Shown: piece after piece, positions 9,343 to 19,455 of the stretch
Layout: each line of letters opens with the position of its first letter
How positions within the stretch are numbered: the stretch's first letter is position 1
DNA from: Sphingomonas sp. 37zxx
Lineage (GTDB): Bacteria; Pseudomonadota; Alphaproteobacteria; Sphingomonadales; Sphingomonadaceae
Direction: 5' to 3'
Length of the DNA: 64,000 nt
Assembly: GCF_000786205.1 (NCBI RefSeq)
Contig: NZ_JROH01000010.1
Span: 1 to 64,000 of the forward strand
Position numbers and translations under genes: made by a program
The notes under the pieces: generated by a model
What the model saw: only the letters and a program-made list of their open reading frames with translations
What the model was told of the DNA's origin: nothing
The model's database searches: none

Positions 9343-9356
9343 TGAGAACGTTCTCA
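9343..9356. promoter_or_regulatory. Perfect LacI-family operator-like palindrome
   Basis: TGAGAACGTTCTCA is a perfect 14-bp palindrome with a central CG, the architecture expected of LacI/GalR operators. It lies in the 233-bp divergent region between the TonB receptor (start 9203) and MFS transporter (start 9437). The regulator encoded at the far end of the same operon is the obvious candidate to bind it. Confidence 0.75.
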
Positions 9357-9374
9357 TCGATGTGATCGCTAACA

Positions 9375-9394
9375 CTGCTCTCACGAGAGAGCAG
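9375..9394. promoter_or_regulatory. Stem-loop/dyad upstream of the MFS gene
   Basis: CTGCTCTC and GAGAGCAG form a perfect 8-bp dyad around the loop ACGA. It ends 42 nt before the MFS start codon. It could be a stem-loop in the mRNA leader or a further protein-binding dyad; its sequence differs from the AACGTT operators. Confidence 0.5.
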
Positions 9395-9436
9395 CGCATT
9401 GCCTCCCGCGTCTCAGCCGCCGATACGTTGTCGGCG

Positions 9437-10645
9437 ATGGCGCTTGTCTACGATCCTTTTGCTGCACCGCGCCGCCCCGGCTGGTTCATCGCGTTCTATG
9501 CGCTGGCCAGCACCGGCGGGGTGATTGCCTATATGCCATTGCTGTCGCTGTTGCTGCCGCAGCGGATGGGCGAAGTCGCCGCCGGAGGCCGGCTCGGCTA
9601 TTTCACCCTCGCGGCGGTACTCGGTGCGCTGGTCGCCAGCGTCGCCAATATCCTGTTCGGCTGGGCAAGCGATCGTTCGGTCGAACGCGGGCGGGGTCGC
9701 CGCCAATGGGTGATGCTGGGCGCTGTGGCGCTGGTGCCCGCTTATGCCACCACCGCCTTTGCCACCACGCCGATGCTGGTCGTCGTGTCGGTGGTGCTGG
9801 TGCAGTTGGCGGGCAACATGCTGCTGGCACCGCTGCTGGCGATCATGGCCGATGAAATTCCCGACGCGCAAAAGGGGGTGGCGAGCGGCCTGCTCGCACT
9901 CGGCCCGCCGCTTGCCGCCGGGTTCGCCGCGCTGCTGGTCAACCTGCCGATGCTCGGCACCGCCGCGCGGCTGATCGCCATTCCGGTCATGGTCGCGATG
10001 TGCGTTGCACCGCTATTGGCGACGCGCAGCATCGCGATCGGCGATCCGCCCGCCCCGGCAACCTCGTCCTTGCCCGCAGCGCCGCCCGGTCGGCGTGACC
10101 TGGCCATCGCCTGGGCCGCCCGCCTGCTGGTGCAGTCCGCCGGCGTCGTCGTTTCGCTTTATGTCCTGTTCTATTTTCAGAGCCTTCGCGATCATCAGGG
10201 CACCGCTGCCGTGGGATCGCTGCTGGCTTTGGCATCGGTGGTGGCGCTGCCGGTGGCGGTTGGTTTCGGTCGCCTGTCGGATCGCTCCAGGCGCCGCAGG
10301 ACCATTTTATGCGCGGCGGCGGCGCTGGGGGCGGCGGGGCTGCTGGCGATGGCATCGGCCAGCGGCTGGCGGCAAGGCGCGGCGGGCTATATCGTCTATA
10401 TCGTCGGGTCGGCGGTGTTCCTGGCGCTGCATTCGGGGTTTGCGATGCTGCTGCTGCCCGATCGCCGGCATCGCGGACGCGATCTGGGGATCATCAACCT
10501 CACCAACACCCTGCCCGCGCTGATCGGGCCGATCATCGCCTGGTCACTGGCGACGACCCAGGATTTCAGCCACGTGCTGGTGACGCTATCACTGCTGACA
10601 CTGGCCGGCGGCCTCACCATCCTGGCGGCACCCCGCCGCCCCTGA
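9437..10645 (+). CDS. MFS transporter
   Basis: A roughly 402-aa major facilitator superfamily permease with about 12 hydrophobic segments. The sugar-transporter-like loop 2-3 element appears as GWASDRSVERGRGRRQWV near residue 76, and the second half repeats it as GRLSDRSRRRRTI. The ATG at 9437 (MALVYDPFAAPRRPGW) is taken as start because the longer frame reaches back across the operator region; no strong ribosome site is visible. It is divergent from the TonB receptor operon and shares its LacI-type operators, so it is probably the inner-membrane importer of the sugar taken up by that receptor. Confidence 0.88.
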   Translation: MALVYDPFAAPRRPGWFIAFYALASTGGVIAYMPLLSLLLPQRMGEVAAGGRLGYFTLAAVLGALVASVANILFGWASDRSVERGRGRRQWVMLGAVALVPAYATTAFATTPMLVVVSVVLVQLAGNMLLAPLLAIMADEIPDAQKGVASGLLALGPPLAAGFAALLVNLPMLGTAARLIAIPVMVAMCVAPLLATRSIAIGDPPAPATSSLPAAPPGRRDLAIAWAARLLVQSAGVVVSLYVLFYFQSLRDHQGTAAVGSLLALASVVALPVAVGFGRLSDRSRRRRTILCAAAALGAAGLLAMASASGWRQGAAGYIVYIVGSAVFLALHSGFAMLLLPDRRHRGRDLGIINLTNTLPALIGPIIAWSLATTQDFSHVLVTLSLLTLAGGLTILAAPRRP

Positions 10646-10657
10646 AACGGCGTTTGG

Positions 10658-11488
10658 CTAGTCGGCCTTCCAATAGCGGACATGGTCGATCGTCAACTGC
10701 ACCGGCATCGCCGCGTCGTCGACCCCCTCCTTGCCGCCCCAATCACCGCCCACCGCCAAGTTGAGGATCAGATGATAGGGCCGATCGAACGGCCATGCTC
10801 CCTTGTCGCCCGGAGCTTGATTGGTGACGCGCATATAGGCGCGTCCATCGACGCCGATGGTGATCGCTTCCGCCGACCATTCGAGCTGGTAATTATGGAA
10901 TGCCGTGCAGGCGGTATCGATCCGCCTCTGCGCGCCGCGCTGGGTGCCCTTGGCGTGGTTATAGCTGCCCGAATGCAGCGTGGCATGGACGACATTCGCG
11001 TCCCAGCCGACCATTTCCATGATGTCGATCTCGCCCATCTCGGGCCAGCTTCCGCCCTCGGGCAGCATCCAGATCGCCGGCCAGCCGCCGCGTCCGCATG
11101 GCAGCTTGGCGCGGATCTGGTAGAAGCCATGCCCGAGCGGCGCATTCGTCACCAGCTTGGCCGAGCTATAGTGCTGTCCGCCCCAATCGGGGAACATCGC
11201 CTTCGACATCGGCTCGCGCCGCGCCTCGATCACCAACGCGCCATTTTCGATCCGGGCATTTTCAGCGCGCGCCGCCGAATAATATTGCAGCTCGTTATTG
11301 TACCAGCCTTGCGCATTGCGATGGGTGTCGAACCGCCACAGATTCTGGTCGATCGCGGAAGCATCGAACTCATCGGCCAGCGTCGGCTGGCTTGCGGGCA
11401 CCTGCATCGGCGCATCGACGGTGTAGTTGGTCGCGCCGAGCGTGACCGCCTGCAACGCAATTGCGAACCATATCATTGGCGTTTCCAT
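10658..11488 (-). CDS. Glycoside hydrolase family 16 (laminarinase-like)
   Basis: A 276-aa secreted endo-glucanase of family GH16. Signal peptide at residues 1-19 or so; the jelly-roll follows with LADEFDASAIDQNLW and the substrate-cleft segment YNNELQYY. The catalytic motif ExDxxE is intact as GEIDIMEMVG (nucleophile and acid/base glutamates flanking the aspartate). The beta-bulge form EIDIME plus the GGWPAIWMLP stretch fit bacterial beta-1,3-glucanases best; agarase or carrageenase activity is less likely. The gene is convergent with the MFS gene, 12 nt from its stop, and gives the best clue to the substrate of the whole LacI locus. Confidence 0.92.
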   Translation of the reverse strand: METPMIWFAIALQAVTLGATNYTVDAPMQVPASQPTLADEFDASAIDQNLWRFDTHRNAQGWYNNELQYYSAARAENARIENGALVIEARREPMSKAMFPDWGGQHYSSAKLVTNAPLGHGFYQIRAKLPCGRGGWPAIWMLPEGGSWPEMGEIDIMEMVGWDANVVHATLHSGSYNHAKGTQRGAQRRIDTACTAFHNYQLEWSAEAITIGVDGRAYMRVTNQAPGDKGAWPFDRPYHLILNLAVGGDWGGKEGVDDAAMPVQLTIDHVRYWKAD

Positions 11489-11557
11489 CGATGTTGTGTC
11501 TGCCGCGCAGCATAGTCGAAACCGGGCATCACGCCATGGCGCTGTCGATTCGCTGCC

Positions 11558-12811
11558 TCACTCTCCCGATAGGATGAACAGAAACGGCAGAAACGCGAAG
11601 CCTGTCGCGATCAAGGCGACCGACAGCCAGCGCCACCGTCCCATGCCGGTCCATGACCCGCGCCAGAACGACGGCGCTGCCTCGCCCAATTCGCGCGCAA
11701 TTCGCTGCGTGAAGATCATCACCCCCGATACCGCCAGCCCGGTCAGCAGCAGCCCGCAGAAAAACCAGGGTATCTTGGTCCAATAGCCGCCGAAGGTGCC
11801 GAAATGCAGCGGGTCCGCCGCTTCGCTGATCCGCTGATGCAGGGTCATGTCGGTCGCGTCGGTCTGGAGCAACAGCTTGCCGCTGGCCATGTCGGTCCAT
11901 GCGGCGTTGGCGCGGGGGCGCACCAGCATGGCCCCTCGCTGGCCCTGAAAGGCGAAGGCACCAAGCTTGTCGGTAGGGAAGATCAGCATTTCGATCTGCA
12001 ACGAAGGATCGGTAGCGCGCACCGCCGCCAGCCCCGCCGCAACCTTGTCCCCCACCAGCGGCATCGGTGTTTCAACCGCAGGACTGGCGGGCGCAACCAC
12101 CGGGCGTGGCGGCGGCGGCGCGGCAAGGCCGACGCTTTCGGCGAAATACCAGATTCCGCTCACCGCGATCAGCGCCACGAACCACAGGCTCCATAGCCCC
12201 GACAGGCGGTGAATATCGCCCCATGCGGTGCGCGCATCGCGCCATCGGATCGGCTTGAAAAACCCCCGCCACCATTTCTTGTACACGACCAGGCTGGTGA
12301 CCAGGCTGACCAGCATCAGGAACGCCAGCGCGCCGACGATGGGCACGCCGATGGCGGTGGGCAAATTGAGGTGGCGATGCATGTTCCGCAGTACGCGCGC
12401 CGCACCGACGTAATGCCCCTCCCCCTGCAAGGCGCCGGTGGTGGGATGGGCATAAATCCACCCGTAATCGCCATTCGCGCGCAGGATCAACACTTGCGCG
12501 GCAAAGGCGCTGGCGACGGGTTTCTGGATGTCGAGGATTCGCTTCACATTGGGATGGCGGCTCGCCTGTTCGGCGATACGATCCCATGCGACCGGCCCTT
12601 CGACACTAGCCGGCGACACCCGCAGCGCTGGCTGCAACAGCCAGTCAATCTCGTGACTGACCGTTGCCAGCGTGCCGGTGAGGAAGATGAAGCTCAAAAA
12701 CAGCGACAACTTCAGCCCGGTCCATTGATGCACCCGCCACCAGATTCGACTGGTCTTGCGCCGCTTGACCGTGCCCCCGGTCGATGGACGCAGGCGCGTC
12801 AACGTCGCCAT
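11558..12811 (-). CDS. PepSY-associated transmembrane protein
   Basis: A 417-aa inner-membrane protein of the PepSY TM-helix family. Residues 24-50 give the typical WRVHQWTGLKLSLFLSFIFL opening, a periplasmic PepSY-type region follows, then MHRHLNLPTAIGVPIVGALA, a paired helix region with WGDIHRLSGLWSLWF, and a final helix pair at the C terminus. The gene starts 2 nt after the siderophore-receptor stop, so the two form an operon. Members next to siderophore receptors are thought to act in periplasmic reduction or handling of ferric chelates; this is inference from context. Confidence 0.9.
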   Translation of the reverse strand: MATLTRLRPSTGGTVKRRKTSRIWWRVHQWTGLKLSLFLSFIFLTGTLATVSHEIDWLLQPALRVSPASVEGPVAWDRIAEQASRHPNVKRILDIQKPVASAFAAQVLILRANGDYGWIYAHPTTGALQGEGHYVGAARVLRNMHRHLNLPTAIGVPIVGALAFLMLVSLVTSLVVYKKWWRGFFKPIRWRDARTAWGDIHRLSGLWSLWFVALIAVSGIWYFAESVGLAAPPPPRPVVAPASPAVETPMPLVGDKVAAGLAAVRATDPSLQIEMLIFPTDKLGAFAFQGQRGAMLVRPRANAAWTDMASGKLLLQTDATDMTLHQRISEAADPLHFGTFGGYWTKIPWFFCGLLLTGLAVSGVMIFTQRIARELGEAAPSFWRGSWTGMGRWRWLSVALIATGFAFLPFLFILSGE

Positions 12812-12813
12812 CG

Positions 12814-14919
12814 TCAGAGCCGATAGCCGGCCTCGAGGAAAAACGATCGTGGCTCACCGGGAAAATGCCCCCCGCGATCGTTGAATCCCGAAACCGCATA
12901 GGTCTTGTCGAAGATGTTATCGACGCGCAGCATCAGATTGACCGGCCCGCGCGCCAAGGTGACCGATCCATCGAACACAAAATAGGGCTGGATTCGCTGA
13001 TTGCTCAGACTGATGCGTTCGGAAACATAGTCACCGCCAAAGGCAAATGCCAACCCGGGCGCAGGCAATTGATAGCGCGTCCAAAAGCCAAGCTGATGCT
13101 CGGGCGCATTTGCGAACCTGTCGCCGACATTGTTGACGAAACCAGCCGAGCCGTTGGTGCGCGTGATCCGTGTATCGTTATACGCATAGGCAATCGTCGC
13201 CAGCCAATTGGGCGTGATGTCGGCAGCGATGTCGAGTTCGACGCCCTTGCTGACCACTTCGCCAAAGGACACGAAATCATCGATACCGTCGCCGGCAACA
13301 TCGCCGCGCGGATCGGGTTGCAGGATGTTCTGCCGCTTGATGCGATAAGCCGACAGGCTCGATTGCACCCGACCGTTCATCAGCGCGGTCTTCACGCCGC
13401 CTTCGATTATATCACCGGTCGTCGGCCCGAACGGGCCACCCGCCCGTACATCCTGAGAACCAATGCCCTGCGGCTCGAAGCTGGTGGCATATTGCCCGAA
13501 CAGCGAGATATCCTCGCGCACGCGCCAAACCGCGCCGCCGCGGTAGCTGATCGAATCATCGGCAAAGCTGGTGCCATCGCTGTCGTCTTCGAATTTGTCC
13601 TGACGAATGCCGCCGGTCAGGATCACCCGCCCGATCGTCACCTCATCGAGCAAATAGACCCCGCGACGATAGCCGCTGCCCACCGTCTGCGCATAGGCGG
13701 GCAGCGCATAGTTTTTCGGATCCGTCTGGCCATATACCGGATTATTCAGGGTCAGCGGCCCAGGCAGGCCGGGCCGCGGCGTCGCCGCACCGCGCAGCGC
13801 ACGGCCACCGAATACCGTATCGGCGGTGAAATAATCGAAGCCGGCGAGCACCCGGTTCGCGATGCTGCCCAAATTGGCCGACCAGACCAGATTGCCCCCC
13901 ACTGAATAGGTTTCCTGGGTCCGAAGCTGATCGCGAAATTCGCGGGTGATCAGGTCGATCACGCCATTGCCGTCGGTATCGACCAACAGACGCGGCTCGT
14001 GATAATTCTGCACCTCGCGGGCGTCATTATAGCGAAAGCCGATATCCAGCTTCAGATTGCGCGTCGGCTGAAACTCGCCGCGCACCTGTGCGACGGCGGA
14101 TTTCAAATCGAGAAAGTCGCTGGCCTCGTTGTGGTTCCACTGCCGATCCGCCAGAAAATTGCCGTCATTGTCGACCGGCACCCCGCGCAGCCGGTTGCCG
14201 CCCAGATTCTGCTCATAGCGCGTGCCCTGCACGATGATCCGCGCACCCGGCAGGTCCATCGCGACACTGCCATCGACAATAAGGGTTTCATTGTCGGCGT
14301 TCCAGCGCGGCAAATCGCGATTTTCATAAAATGCGCCGCCGCGAACCGACAATGTTTCGCTGATCGCGCCGGTGGCCTCGGCCTGGCCGCCGAAGCGATT
14401 GAAATTGCCACCCACGACGCGGACTTCGGCAAAGCCGGTGCGGCTGGGCTGTTTGGTGACATAGTTGAACAAGCCGCCCGGCGCGCCGGGGCCGTACAAC
14501 ATGCCCGCAGGCCCTTTTAGAAACTCGAGCTGCTGCACGTTGAACAATTGCGGCACCGAAAAGCCAGCATAGGGATCACCCCGCAGCCCGTCGTAAAAGA
14601 TTTCTTCCTGGCGAAATCCGCGCGCGGTCACCCCGGCATAGCTGAAAGCGCTGACGCCAGAGATGTTGCGATAAATGTCCTGCGCGTCGCGCGCGCCCTG
14701 ATCGCGGATCAACTGTTCGGTTAGGGTCGTCACCACCAGCGGGCTGGTCAGCGGATCGCCCGGCAATTTGCCGACCTGCACTTCGTCGGCACGATAGAGA
14801 TTCTCGACCCGGCCAGTGACGACGATATCGGCCTGCGCTTCTTCGTCGGCCACCTCCTGCGCCGTCGCGGGCGAACAGGCGAAACAAATCAGGCCGGCAA
14901 TCCAACAACGCTGCAACAT
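12814..14919 (-). CDS. TonB-dependent siderophore receptor
   Basis: A 701-aa outer-membrane receptor. The ATG has an AGGGGAGG ribosome site directly upstream. Signal peptide at residues 1-20 (ending ATAQ), TonB box region DIVVTGR, plug with QLIRDQGARDAQDIYRNISGV and VQQLEFLKGPAGMLYG, then a barrel ending FFLEAGYRL. The plug motifs and size match ferric-siderophore receptors (FhuA/FpvA-like group). A Fur-box-like site lies immediately upstream, supporting iron-repressed expression together with the PepSY gene. Confidence 0.94.
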   Translation of the reverse strand: MLQRCWIAGLICFACSPATAQEVADEEAQADIVVTGRVENLYRADEVQVGKLPGDPLTSPLVVTTLTEQLIRDQGARDAQDIYRNISGVSAFSYAGVTARGFRQEEIFYDGLRGDPYAGFSVPQLFNVQQLEFLKGPAGMLYGPGAPGGLFNYVTKQPSRTGFAEVRVVGGNFNRFGGQAEATGAISETLSVRGGAFYENRDLPRWNADNETLIVDGSVAMDLPGARIIVQGTRYEQNLGGNRLRGVPVDNDGNFLADRQWNHNEASDFLDLKSAVAQVRGEFQPTRNLKLDIGFRYNDAREVQNYHEPRLLVDTDGNGVIDLITREFRDQLRTQETYSVGGNLVWSANLGSIANRVLAGFDYFTADTVFGGRALRGAATPRPGLPGPLTLNNPVYGQTDPKNYALPAYAQTVGSGYRRGVYLLDEVTIGRVILTGGIRQDKFEDDSDGTSFADDSISYRGGAVWRVREDISLFGQYATSFEPQGIGSQDVRAGGPFGPTTGDIIEGGVKTALMNGRVQSSLSAYRIKRQNILQPDPRGDVAGDGIDDFVSFGEVVSKGVELDIAADITPNWLATIAYAYNDTRITRTNGSAGFVNNVGDRFANAPEHQLGFWTRYQLPAPGLAFAFGGDYVSERISLSNQRIQPYFVFDGSVTLARGPVNLMLRVDNIFDKTYAVSGFNDRGGHFPGEPRSFFLEAGYRL

Positions 14920-14929
14920 CGCCTCCCCT

Positions 14930-14944
14930 TGCGAATCATTCTCA
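14930..14944. promoter_or_regulatory. Fur-box-like site
   Basis: TGCGAATCATTCTCA differs by one base from the perfect palindrome TGAGAATCATTCTCA, a Fur-type sequence. It sits 11 nt upstream of the siderophore receptor start, next to its ribosome site. A weaker partner, TGAGAACGACTAGC, begins at 14960 and may be a second half of an extended operator. Confidence 0.6.
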
Positions 14945-15005
14945 GCCCCGTAGCCTTAGTGAGAACGACTAGCAATATCGGTAACGATGTTTGTCGAAAG
15001 TGGTG

Positions 15006-15052
15006 CGCCGGGCTGGCAAAGCGGCGCGATCTCGCCCTTCGCCAGCCCGGCG
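15006..15052 (-). terminator. Strong hairpin downstream of dnaJ
   Basis: CGCCGGGCTGGC (15006-15017) and GCCAGCCCGGCG (15041-15052) are perfect 12-bp arms, starting 10 nt after the dnaJ stop. There is no long T-tract, so it may be an RNA 3'-end stabiliser as well as a terminator for the dnaK-dnaJ unit. Confidence 0.7.
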
Positions 15053-15061
15053 GTCAGGCAA

Positions 15062-16183
15062 TCAGCCGCCCAGTGCGGCCTTCATCTTGGCAAAGAAGCC
15101 GCTGGTTTCGGGGCATTCCTCCCCGGTTTCGGTTTCGCGGAACATTTCGAGCAATTCGCGCTGGCGGGCGGTCAGGCGGGTCGGGGTTTCCACCTCGATC
15201 CGCACGACCAGGTCGCCGCGACCGCGCCCCTGCAACACCGGCATGCCGCTGCCGCGCTGGCGCACCTCGCGACCGCTCTGCGTGCCCGGGTTAATGCGGA
15301 TCGTGTGGCGGGTGCCGTCTGGCCCGGGGATGTGGATTTCACCGCCCAGCGCTGCAGTCGTGAAGCTGACCGGCGCGCGCGCGTGCAGCGTCGTGCCCTC
15401 GCGCGTGAAGATCGCATGCCGCGCGACATGCAGGAAGATATACAGATCGCCCGCCGGGCTGCCGCGCGGTCCCGCCTCACCCTCGCCGGTCAAGCGAATC
15501 CGCGTGCCTTCATCGACACCGGGGGGGACGTTGACGCTGAGTGTCTTGGTCTTGTCGGTACGCCCGTCGCCGCGACAGGTGTTGCACGGATCGGCGATCA
15601 CCTCGCCCGCGCCGTGGCAGGCGGGGCAAGTGCGCTCGACCACGAAAAAGCCCTGCTGCGCGCGCACTTTGCCGTGGCCGGCGCAAGTGGTGCAGCCGCG
15701 CGCGGCGGTGCCGGGCTTGGCCCCGCTGCCGCCGCAGGTGTCGCACAGTCCCGATACGTCGACGGTGATTTCGGTCTGTTTGCCGTTAAAGGCATCCTCG
15801 AGCGTGATTTCCATGTCGTAGCGAAGATCGGCGCCGCGCCGCGCCTGCCGCCGCGCGCCCTGGCCGCCGACGAACTCGCCGAACATGCTTTCGAAAATAT
15901 CGCTGAAGCCCGAGAAATCATTGGCACCGCCGCCGCCACCGCCCGCACCGCCATGCTGTTTGAACGCGGCATGGCCATAGCGATCATAAGCGGCGCGCTT
16001 CTGCGGATCCTTCAAAACCTCATAGGCTTCGCTGACCGACTTGAACTTGGCTTCGCTGTCCTTGCAGCCGCCATTCTTGTCGGGATGATACTGCATCGCC
16101 AGCTTGCGATAGGATGATTTGATCGTCGCGCCATCGGCGGTGCGCTCGCAGCCGAGCACTTCGTAATAATCTTCGGTGGTCAT
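15062..16183 (-). CDS. dnaJ: Chaperone protein DnaJ
   Basis: 373 aa, the usual length. J-domain at residues 4-68 with the HPD motif ([10 protein letters not shown]); a Gly-rich linker around residues 75-85 (GGAGGGGGG); a cysteine-rich zinc region with four CxxCxGxG-type repeats ([32 protein letters not shown]); then the C-terminal substrate-binding domain. It is the co-chaperone that stimulates DnaK ATPase. It lies 121 nt downstream of dnaK on the same strand, with a palindromic element in the gap and a strong hairpin after it. Confidence 0.98.
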   Translation of the reverse strand: MTTEDYYEVLGCERTADGATIKSSYRKLAMQYHPDKNGGCKDSEAKFKSVSEAYEVLKDPQKRAAYDRYGHAAFKQHGGAGGGGGGANDFSGFSDIFESMFGEFVGGQGARRQARRGADLRYDMEITLEDAFNGKQTEITVDVSGLCDTCGGSGAKPGTAARGCTTCAGHGKVRAQQGFFVVERTCPACHGAGEVIADPCNTCRGDGRTDKTKTLSVNVPPGVDEGTRIRLTGEGEAGPRGSPAGDLYIFLHVARHAIFTREGTTLHARAPVSFTTAALGGEIHIPGPDGTRHTIRINPGTQSGREVRQRGSGMPVLQGRGRGDLVVRIEVETPTRLTARQRELLEMFRETETGEECPETSGFFAKMKAALGG

Positions 16184-16264
16184 ATCTGCCCCCTATGCCC
16201 CAAACCGTCGCCCCAGCGAACGCTGAAGCCTCGTGCGACCGGACCCGCTCGCCTGCCGCACGAG

Positions 16265-16284
16265 ATTCCAGCTTGCGCTGGAAT
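16265..16284. repeat. REP-like palindrome between dnaK and dnaJ
   Basis: ATTCCAGC and GCTGGAAT are perfect 8-bp arms around TTGC, within a 121-bp gap rich in related CCAGCG words. Sphingomonad genomes carry many short intergenic palindromes of this type, so I read it as a repetitive extragenic element that may also protect or trim the dnaK-dnaJ message. Confidence 0.5.
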
Positions 16285-16304
16285 GACGGTCTGGGATCAT
16301 AGTT

Positions 16305-18212
<1,908 letters not shown>

Positions 18213-18299
18213 ATTCCCTCGTAGGCCCCCAAAGGTCTGAACAGATTGATGAAAGCCCCATGCCCGTTCCCGCCGGCCATGGAACCAGATCCAGACCGC

Positions 18300-18328
18300 G
18301 ATATAGGTGGGGTTCGGCTTGCCGCAAG
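18300..18328 (-). promoter_or_regulatory. Candidate dnaK promoter (heat-shock-like)
   Basis: Read on the minus strand: CTTGCGG (revcomp of 18322-18328), a 16-nt spacer containing CCCCA, then TATATC (revcomp of 18300-18305). CTTG plus CCCCA resembles alphaproteobacterial sigma-32 promoters, while TTGCGG/TATATC could serve the housekeeping sigma factor. Sequence match only. Confidence 0.4.
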
Positions 18329-18385
18329 ATTGGCGCGTCGTTACACGAAATCGCGGATTCCCAAGCGTTCCCAGGAAGGCACAAA

Positions 18386-18826
18386 ATGCGCCGTTTTTCC
18401 CTTTCCATCATCATGATGGCTATGATGGCCGGCTGCGGCCCCTCCGATCAGATTAGCGTCGAGGAGGCATGGATTCGCCTGCCGGCGGTCGCGGGACGTC
18501 CGGGTGCCGCCTATTTCACGATCGAAGCCGCTGGCCGCGACGATGCACTGACCGCTGCATCAACGCCGGTCGCCAAGCGCGCCGAACTGCATGAAAGCAT
18601 GGCGGGCACCGGCGGCATGATGACGATGAACGCGCTTGAAACAGTGCCGCTGAAGGCAGGCCAGCCGGCCAACTTTGCGCCCGGTGGCCGCCATGTGATG
18701 CTGTATGACATGACCAGGGGGTTGCAGCCTGGCAACGAGACCCGGCTGAAGCTCAGCTTCGCCTCGGGCCGCGAAATCGATGTGCCCGCGCGCATCGTCG
18801 CAGCCGGCGAAAGCGCGCCAAAGTGA
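18386..18826 (+). CDS. Copper chaperone PCu(A)C family lipoprotein
   Basis: A 146-aa exported protein. The ATG at 18386 has AGGAAGG 6 nt upstream; the longer frame crosses the dnaK promoter and is rejected. Residues 1-17 form a lipoprotein signal with lipobox MAGC, so it is probably membrane-anchored in the periplasm. The copper motif is present as H(E)S..M..HVM: H-X11-M-X21-H-X-M, one residue longer in the first gap than the usual HX10M. Family members hand Cu(I) to the CuA centre of cytochrome oxidase. The vgr-related gene follows 43 nt later. Confidence 0.88.
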   Translation: MRRFSLSIIMMAMMAGCGPSDQISVEEAWIRLPAVAGRPGAAYFTIEAAGRDDALTAASTPVAKRAELHESMAGTGGMMTMNALETVPLKAGQPANFAPGGRHVMLYDMTRGLQPGNETRLKLSFASGREIDVPARIVAAGESAPK

Positions 18827-18869
18827 GCGGGCCGGTCGCCCGCGCGGCGACCGCCAGCCAATCCGCCGC

Positions 18870-19316
18870 ATGAAGCGACCCCTGACGCCGGGCGAGATCG
18901 CGCTCGCCAGCAGCATCTTCGGCAATGCGATCGATTATCGCCGGGCAGCGATCGCCAACCGCAAATGGGCGTTCTTCCAGCCGCGCCGGGTGACGATGGC
19001 CCCGATGGGCTGCATCCATTTCCATCCCGCAAGCGGCCTGTATGCTGAGGATTTCGGCGACAGCGACCGCGATTTGCAGGGGCTGTTCCTGCATGAAATG
19101 ACGCATATCTGGCAGCATCAGCAGGGCATTTTCCTGCCGCTCAAGCGCCATCCCTTCTGCCGCTATGATTACAGCCTCAAGCCCGGATGGCGGCTGGGGC
19201 GCTATGGCCTGGAGCAACAGGCCGAAATCGTCAGGCATGTGTTTCTGCTACGCCGGGGGGCGATATTGCCGGGTGCGCCACCACTCGAACAGTATCGCGG
19301 CATCCTGCCGTTCTGA
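18870..19316 (+). CDS. 'vgr-related' HEMTH-motif protein
   Basis: A 148-aa protein of a family annotated in sphingomonads as vgr-related. The middle carries LFLHEMTHIWQHQQG (about residues 75-89), a zincin-like HExxH motif, and the C terminus has LEQQAEIVRH where the glutamates could complete a metal site. No signal peptide is visible. The start ATG at 18870 is chosen because the upstream frame overlaps the PCu(A)C gene. Function unknown; no real relation to the VgrG spike proteins of type VI secretion is evident from length or context. Confidence 0.75.
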   Translation: MKRPLTPGEIALASSIFGNAIDYRRAAIANRKWAFFQPRRVTMAPMGCIHFHPASGLYAEDFGDSDRDLQGLFLHEMTHIWQHQQGIFLPLKRHPFCRYDYSLKPGWRLGRYGLEQQAEIVRHVFLLRRGAILPGAPPLEQYRGILPF

Positions 19317-19455
19317 TCGTTGCCGGGCGCGTTCGCTGTTTTAAGGCATACTGTCATCAATGCGTCACGCTTTGTAACGCATACGTCATGACAATGCAGC
19401 GCAGCGTTCACAAGTCGCGCGCAAACGCCCCCCAGAACACAAATGGGGGTTACCA

